Below are positions 59,619 to 64,000 of a DNA stretch of 64,000 nucleotides, in pieces. The DNA comes from Brevibacillus thermoruber 423 (lineage in GTDB: Bacteria > Bacillota > Bacilli > Brevibacillales > Brevibacillaceae), in NCBI RefSeq assembly GCF_000454065.1, contig NZ_KE695649.1, positions 494,624 through 558,623 of the forward strand, written 5' to 3'. The notes under the pieces were generated by a model. It worked only from the letters and a program-made list of their open reading frames with translations, was not told the DNA's origin and made no database searches. Position numbers and translations under genes: made by a program. How positions within the stretch are numbered: position 1 is the first letter of the stretch; the number at the start of each line of letters is the position of its first letter.

Positions 59619-61340
59619 ATGAATTTGTCCCTGATGGTGCCGCTGGCGGAGCGGACCGCCGTGCTGGTGGTGGCCGCGCTGCTGTTTACCCGCGTCAAGG
59701 CGTTCCGCAGTTTGCTGAACCAACGGGCGACTTTCAAGGATAAAGCGGTGATGGTGCTGATCTTTTCCGCCATCTCCATTCTCGGAACCTACAACGGCAT
59801 CTGGTACCTGGACGCGATTGCCAACTCGCGCGTGATCGGCACGGTGGTGGCGGGCCTTTTGGCCGGGCCCTGGGTGGGGCTGCTGACCGGGCTGGTGGCC
59901 GGCATCCACCGGTACACGCTCGGCGGCTTTACCGACCTCGCCTGCGCGATCTCCACGATCAGCGAAGGGCTGCTGGCCGGTCTCGTCTACCAGTTCCGCC
60001 GCTCCCGGGAGATTCGCTGGACGACGGCGCTGGCCGTGGGGTTCATCGCCGAATGGATGCAAATGGGCATCATCCTGCTGGTGGCCAGACCGTACGCGGA
60101 CGCGCTGACACTGATCAAGGCGATCAGCGTGCCGATGTCGGTGGTCAACGCGCTGGGCATCGCGATCCTGATCATCATCATCGACCTCGTCAAGACGGAA
60201 GAAGACCGGATCGGCGCCCTGCAGGCCCAGCGGACGCTGCAGGTGGCGGACAAGACGCTCTCCTACCTGCGGCAGGGCCTGACCTACGAGTCGGCGAAAA
60301 AGGTGGCGGAAGAGATTTTGCGCACGACCCGGGTGGCGGCGGTGGCGATCACCGACACGAAAACGGTGCTGGCCCACGTCGGTGCGGGCTCGTCCCATCA
60401 CGTCGTCGGCCAGGCGATTTCGACCAAGGCGACCCGCGAGGTGCTGGCCACCAAAGAGGTGAAGATCGCCCGCACCAAGGAGGAAATCGGCTGCCGGGAG
60501 CCCAACTGTTCGCTGCGCTGCGCCATTCTCGTGCCGCTGATGCGGAAGCGGGGGGAGATGGCCGGCGTGCTGAAGCTCTACCAGGACCGCTCCCGCAAGC
60601 TGTCGGCGGTCGACCTGGAACTGGTGCGGGGACTGGGCAACCTGATCTCCACCCAACTGGAACTGGCCGATCTGGAGCGGCAGGCGCGCCTTCTGGCCGA
60701 TGCGGAGATCAAGGCCCTGCACGCGCAGATCAACCCGCACTTTTTGTTCAACGCGCTCAACACGATCGTGTCGTTTATCCGCTTTCGCCCGGAGCAGGCG
60801 CGGGAGCTGCTGATCCATCTGGGCGAATACTTCCGCCGCAACCTGCACGACTCCGGCGGCTTTGTGACGCTGGCGGAAGAGCTGGAGCACATTGAGGCCT
60901 ACCTGGCGATCGAGCGGGCCCGCTTCGGGGAAAAACTGCGGGTGGAGTACGACATCGAACCGGGGGTGGACCGCTATCTGGTGCCCGGTCTGGTGCTGCA
61001 GCCGCTGGTGGAAAACGCCGTCAAGCACGGCCTGCTGCCCAAGCGGGAAGGGGGCGTCGTGCGGATCGCCGCCCGCCGCCGGGACCGGCAGACGCTGGAG
61101 CTGTCGGTGGCGGACAATGGCGTCGGGATCGCCGGCGACCCGTTCGTGCCGCCGCCGCAGCCGGACGGCAAGCGCCGTCTCTCCGGGATCGGGCTGTCCA
61201 ACGTCCGCAGCCGGCTGCAGTCGATCTACGGCGAGCCGTACGGAATCGCGATCGAGAGTGAAAAGGGGAAGGGAACGACCTGCGTCATACAACTGCCGAT
61301 AGGAGTGAAAGCGCATGCTGAAAGCGTTCATCGTGGATGA
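59619..61340 (+). CDS. LytS/BtsS-type membrane sensor histidine kinase
   Basis: 573 residues. The 5TM-5TMR_LYT sensor (about residues 1-195) has GTYNGIWYLDAIANSRVIGT and VAGIHRYTLGGFTDLACAISTISEGLLAG. A GAF domain (about 215-345) contains a Cys pair (GCREPNCSLRC), a His_kinase domain has HAQINPHFLFNALNTIVSFIRF, and the ATPase has LVENAVKHGL and DNGVGI. B. subtilis LytS and E. coli BtsS respond to extracellular pyruvate. ATG 59619 with AAGGAGGGG upstream. The stop overlaps the response regulator by 26 bp, and a CstA-family transporter follows. Confidence 0.93.
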   Translation: MNLSLMVPLAERTAVLVVAALLFTRVKAFRSLLNQRATFKDKAVMVLIFSAISILGTYNGIWYLDAIANSRVIGTVVAGLLAGPWVGLLTGLVAGIHRYTLGGFTDLACAISTISEGLLAGLVYQFRRSREIRWTTALAVGFIAEWMQMGIILLVARPYADALTLIKAISVPMSVVNALGIAILIIIIDLVKTEEDRIGALQAQRTLQVADKTLSYLRQGLTYESAKKVAEEILRTTRVAAVAITDTKTVLAHVGAGSSHHVVGQAISTKATREVLATKEVKIARTKEEIGCREPNCSLRCAILVPLMRKRGEMAGVLKLYQDRSRKLSAVDLELVRGLGNLISTQLELADLERQARLLADAEIKALHAQINPHFLFNALNTIVSFIRFRPEQARELLIHLGEYFRRNLHDSGGFVTLAEELEHIEAYLAIERARFGEKLRVEYDIEPGVDRYLVPGLVLQPLVENAVKHGLLPKREGGVVRIAARRRDRQTLELSVADNGVGIAGDPFVPPPQPDGKRRLSGIGLSNVRSRLQSIYGEPYGIAIESEKGKGTTCVIQLPIGVKAHAESVHRG

Positions 61341-62097
61341 CGAAGCGCCCGCCCGCGCCGAGCTTCGCTATCTGCTGGAACAATTTCCGGACGTGACGGT
61401 GATCGGGGAGGCGGCGAGCGGCGAGGAAGCGATCGAATCCATCCCCGGGGCGGAACCGGACGCCGTCTTTCTGGACATCCACCTGCACGACCGTGACGGC
61501 GTGGATGTCGGCCAGGAACTGTACGAGTCGATGGGGAAGCCGCCCGTCATCATCTTTGCCAGCGCGTACGAGATTCACGCCGTGCGCGCCTTCGAGACGG
61601 ACGCGGTGGACTACATCGTCAAGCCGTTCAGTGAACACCGCCTGGAAAAGACGATCAACCGGGTCCGCCGGCTGCGCCGGCAAAGCGAAGCGGCACAGGC
61701 CCACGCCCCCCATCTGGAGGAGCGGCTGAACACCCTGCTCCAGTCCGTCCTGGCCCACCAGCAGCCGCGCCGCATCCCCGTGGAGAAAAGCGGCAAGATC
61801 ATGCTGATCGATCCGAACGACATCGTCTTCGCCACGCTGGACGGCCGGTACGCCACCATTTACACCGAAGCGGACCAGTACGCCACCTCGTTTACCCTGC
61901 AGGAGCTGGAGAGCAGGCTGTCCCCGCACCAGTTTTTCCGCACCCACCGGGCCTACATCGTCAATCTGTCGAAGACGGCGGAACTGGTGCCATGGTTCAA
62001 GGGAGCGGTCCACCTGGTGATGCAGGACGCGCGCCGGACGGAAGTGCCGGTCAGCCGAAACGTGGTGAAGGAACTGAAAAAGCGGCTGGGGTTCTAA
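61315..62097 (+). CDS. LytTR-family response regulator (LytT/BtsR type)
   Basis: 260 residues. Receiver domain with acidic FIVDDEAPAR, phospho-acceptor Asp in AVFLDIHLHDRDG, and Lys in DYIVKPFSEH. A linker of about 30 residues precedes a LytTR DNA-binding domain (about 155-258) with IPVEKSGKIMLIDPNDIVFATLDGRYATIY and FFRTHRAYIVNL. Likely activates the downstream cstA gene through the repeated sites at 62109-62158. Translation is coupled to the kinase by the 26-bp overlap. Confidence 0.94.
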   Translation: MLKAFIVDDEAPARAELRYLLEQFPDVTVIGEAASGEEAIESIPGAEPDAVFLDIHLHDRDGVDVGQELYESMGKPPVIIFASAYEIHAVRAFETDAVDYIVKPFSEHRLEKTINRVRRLRRQSEAAQAHAPHLEERLNTLLQSVLAHQQPRRIPVEKSGKIMLIDPNDIVFATLDGRYATIYTEADQYATSFTLQELESRLSPHQFFRTHRAYIVNLSKTAELVPWFKGAVHLVMQDARRTEVPVSRNVVKELKKRLGF

Positions 62098-62108
62098 TGG
62101 AAGTACCG

Positions 62109-62158
62109 CTCGTTCATGCGCCGTTATCGCCGTTCATGTCTTCATTTGTACTGTTCAG
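62109..62158 (+). promoter_or_regulatory. Three tandem LytTR-like binding repeats in the cstA leader
   Basis: GTT-containing 9-mers at 62109-62117 (ctcGTTCAT), 62129-62137 (gccGTTCAT) and 62150-62158 (actGTTCAG) start 20 and 21 bp apart, i.e. two helical turns. Each matches [TA][AC][CA]GTTN[AG][TG] at most positions. Spacing and repeat orientation are those of LytTR operators. Confidence 0.6.
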
Positions 62159-62244
62159 ACAATTTCCATTCTTCGCGCTCCCCCTTCCGTGATACGGTAT
62201 GGTTAGGTTTTATGTCTTTATTCATAGGCAAGGGGGAAGGACCA

Positions 62245-64000
62245 ATGAAAAAATGGCTGCTCTCAGCCCTGATCTGGGGCGGGATTGCCGCCTTGGGCGC
62301 GATCGGATTCGGCTTTTTGGCGCTCTCCCGGGGCGAACACGTCAACTCGTTCTGGCTTCTGACGGCCGCGATCTGCACGTATGCCGTCGCGTACCGGTTC
62401 TACAGCCGCTTCATCGCGAACAAAATCATGGGCCTGGACGACAACCGGGCCACGCCGGCGGAAGTGAACAACGACGGAAAGGACTTTGTGCCTACGAACA
62501 AGTGGGTGCTGTTCGGCCACCACTTTGCGGCGATCGCCGGGGCCGGCCCGCTCGTCGGTCCGACGCTGGCCGCGCAGATGGGCTACCTGCCGGGGACCAT
62601 CTGGATTATCGTCGGGGTGGTGCTGGGTGGCGCCGTCCAGGACTTCGTCATCCTGTTCGGGTCGATGCGCCGCAACGGCAAGACGCTCGGCCAGATCGCC
62701 AAGGAAGAGATCGGGCCCTTCGGCGGCGCGCTGGCGCTGGTGGGCATCCTGGCGATCATGGTGATCCTGATTGCCGTTTTGGCGATGGTTGTTGTAAACG
62801 CTCTCGCGGAATCGCCGTGGGCGACGTTCACCATTTTCATGACGCTGCCGATTGCCCTGCTGATGGGCCTGTACATGCGCTACATCCGTCCGGGACGGGT
62901 GCTGGAAGGCTCGCTGATCGGTCTGGCGCTCTTGTTCCTGTCGCTCTGGTGGGGGCAGGCGGTGGCCGCTTCGCCCACCTGGGGACCGGCCTTTACGTTC
63001 AGCAAGGTGCAGCTCGCCTGGATGATCATCATCTACGGGTTCATCGCGTCCGTCCTGCCGGTCTGGCTGCTGCTGGCGCCGCGTGACTACCTGAGCTCGT
63101 TTTTGAAAGTCGGCACGATTGCCGTGCTGGCGGTCGGCATCCTGCTGACGCTGCCGCCGCTGCAGATGCCGGCGCTGACCAAGTTTATCGACGGCACGGG
63201 CCCCGTATTTGCGGGCAATCTGTTCCCGTTCCTGTTCATCACCATCGCCTGCGGCGCGGTCTCCGGCTTCCACGCGCTGGTGTCGTCAGGGACGACGCCG
63301 AAGATGATCGCCAAGGAATCGCACGCGCCGTTGATCGGCTACGGCGGGATGCTGATGGAGTCGGCCGTCGCCATCATGGCGATGATCGCCGCCTGCGTGC
63401 TGACACCGGGCATGTACTTTGCGATCAACTCGCCGGCTGCCGTGATCGGCGTCGACGCCGCCGCTGCGGCGCAGACGATCAACAGTTGGGGCTTTACCAT
63501 TACGCCGGACCAGATTACCGCGATGGCGAACGACATCAAGGAGAACACGATTCTCTCCCGGACCGGCGGAGCGCCGTCGCTGGCGATCGGGATGGCGACC
63601 ATCTTCTCCGGCATCCTCGGCGGCAAGGCGTTGATGGCCTTCTGGTACCACTTTGCGATCCTGTTTGAAGCCGTTTTCATTCTGACCACGATTGACGCCG
63701 GCACCCGCGTCGGCCGCTTCATGGTGCAGGATCTCCTGGGCAACGTGTTTCCGAAAATGAAGCGGGTGGATTGGATGCCCGGCAACCTGATCGGGTCCGC
63801 CCTGATTTCGGCCGGATGGGGGTACTTCCTGCTGCAGGGCGTGATGGACCCCCTGGGCGGCATCTATACGCTGTGGCCGCTGTTCGGCATCGCCAACCAG
63901 ATGCTGGCCGCGATCGCCTTTGTCGTCGGGACGACGCTCATCTTCAAGATGGGCAAGGCCCGGTACTCCTGGGTCACGCTGGTGCCGATGGCCTGGCTGA
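62245..64000 (+). CDS. cstA: CstA-family carbon starvation/pyruvate transporter (incomplete at the window end)
   Basis: 585 residues are present before the window ends; no stop is reached (family length about 600-720). Many membrane helices. Family motifs: KDFVPTNKWVLFGHHFAAIAGAGPLVGPTLAAQMGYLPG, GGAVQDFVILFGSMRRNGKTLG, ACGAVSGFHALVSSGTTPKMIAKE and TIDAGTRVGRF. CstA and BtsT import pyruvate or peptides during starvation. ATG 62245 with AGGGGGAAGG upstream. It lies behind a LytS/LytTR system and three LytTR-like repeats, like BtsS-BtsR-BtsT. Confidence 0.94.
   Translation, partial: MKKWLLSALIWGGIAALGAIGFGFLALSRGEHVNSFWLLTAAICTYAVAYRFYSRFIANKIMGLDDNRATPAEVNNDGKDFVPTNKWVLFGHHFAAIAGAGPLVGPTLAAQMGYLPGTIWIIVGVVLGGAVQDFVILFGSMRRNGKTLGQIAKEEIGPFGGALALVGILAIMVILIAVLAMVVVNALAESPWATFTIFMTLPIALLMGLYMRYIRPGRVLEGSLIGLALLFLSLWWGQAVAASPTWGPAFTFSKVQLAWMIIIYGFIASVLPVWLLLAPRDYLSSFLKVGTIAVLAVGILLTLPPLQMPALTKFIDGTGPVFAGNLFPFLFITIACGAVSGFHALVSSGTTPKMIAKESHAPLIGYGGMLMESAVAIMAMIAACVLTPGMYFAINSPAAVIGVDAAAAAQTINSWGFTITPDQITAMANDIKENTILSRTGGAPSLAIGMATIFSGILGGKALMAFWYHFAILFEAVFILTTIDAGTRVGRFMVQDLLGNVFPKMKRVDWMPGNLIGSALISAGWGYFLLQGVMDPLGGIYTLWPLFGIANQMLAAIAFVVGTTLIFKMGKARYSWVTLVPMAWL

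Noticed and set aside
1-64000. tRNA, rRNA, CRISPR, insertion sequence, prophage or attachment sites
   Set aside because: I saw no cloverleaf-type arms, ribosomal conserved sequence, regularly spaced repeats, transposase, integrase or phage structural genes.

Overview
The window reads as chromosomal DNA of a GC-rich, endospore-forming member of the Bacillota (Bacillales), most like Brevibacillus and other Paenibacillaceae. Supporting evidence is a GerA-type germinant receptor operon, a Spo0E-type phosphatase, a YheC/YheD spore-coat-associated ATP-grasp protein, PutP, a RelQ-type small alarmone synthetase, a DUF1128 protein, PepV, strong Shine-Dalgarno sites (GGAGG class), frequent GTG/TTG starts and short rho-independent terminators. 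The genus is an inference from gene content. I see no rRNA, tRNA, CRISPR array, complete insertion sequence or prophage.

Layout. 0.4-6.0 kb is a visibly AT-richer block: a four-PAS histidine kinase with a ComA-like response regulator, an internally duplicated lipoprotein, and a membrane-anchored tandem DJ-1/PfpI protein. 6.1-8.5 kb (minus) is a ferrous-iron operon, feoA followed by a feoB split into separate GTPase and permease genes. 8.7-11.8 kb is a metal-resistance pair, an ArsR/SmtB repressor and a Cd/Zn/Pb P-type ATPase with an SmtB-like operator, followed by a PfpI protein. 12.4-16.5 kb (minus) is a gerA-gerB-gerC operon with an added 49-codon membrane peptide gene. 16.7-20.3 kb holds two adjacent dynamin-like GTPases that look like an unfused DynA. 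20.4-28 kb contains a GNAT enzyme, two MocR-type regulators, putP (cre site inside its promoter), a structured inter-gene element flanked by identical hairpins, a small lipoprotein and a cold-shock protein.

28-38 kb contains katA (PerR-like boxes), a peroxiredoxin-like protein without the peroxidatic cysteine, thyA-folA, a PHP phosphoesterase, an M20 amidohydrolase, YheC/YheD, an alpha/beta hydrolase and cimA. 38-42 kb contains decayed genes: an MFS transporter with an in-frame amber codon, and a nitroreductase/HxlR pair with a lost 3' end and an unclear start, beside a cupin and a Spo0E-like gene. 42.3-46.5 kb contains DUF1128, a U32 peptidase-family protein, TetR, and a short N-acetylglutamate-synthase-type GNAT with a candidate ARG box. 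46.7-55.5 kb contains a chemoreceptor, relQ-pepV, a DEAD-box helicase, a zinc-ribbon/HTH protein, an RsmF-type rRNA methyltransferase and a membrane protein. 55.9-64 kb contains a secreted toroid-like protein, a methyltransferase, HPPD, and a LytS/LytTR two-component system beside a CstA-family transporter cut by the window end. Three LytTR-like repeats in the cstA leader suggest a BtsSR-BtsT-like carbon-sensing circuit.
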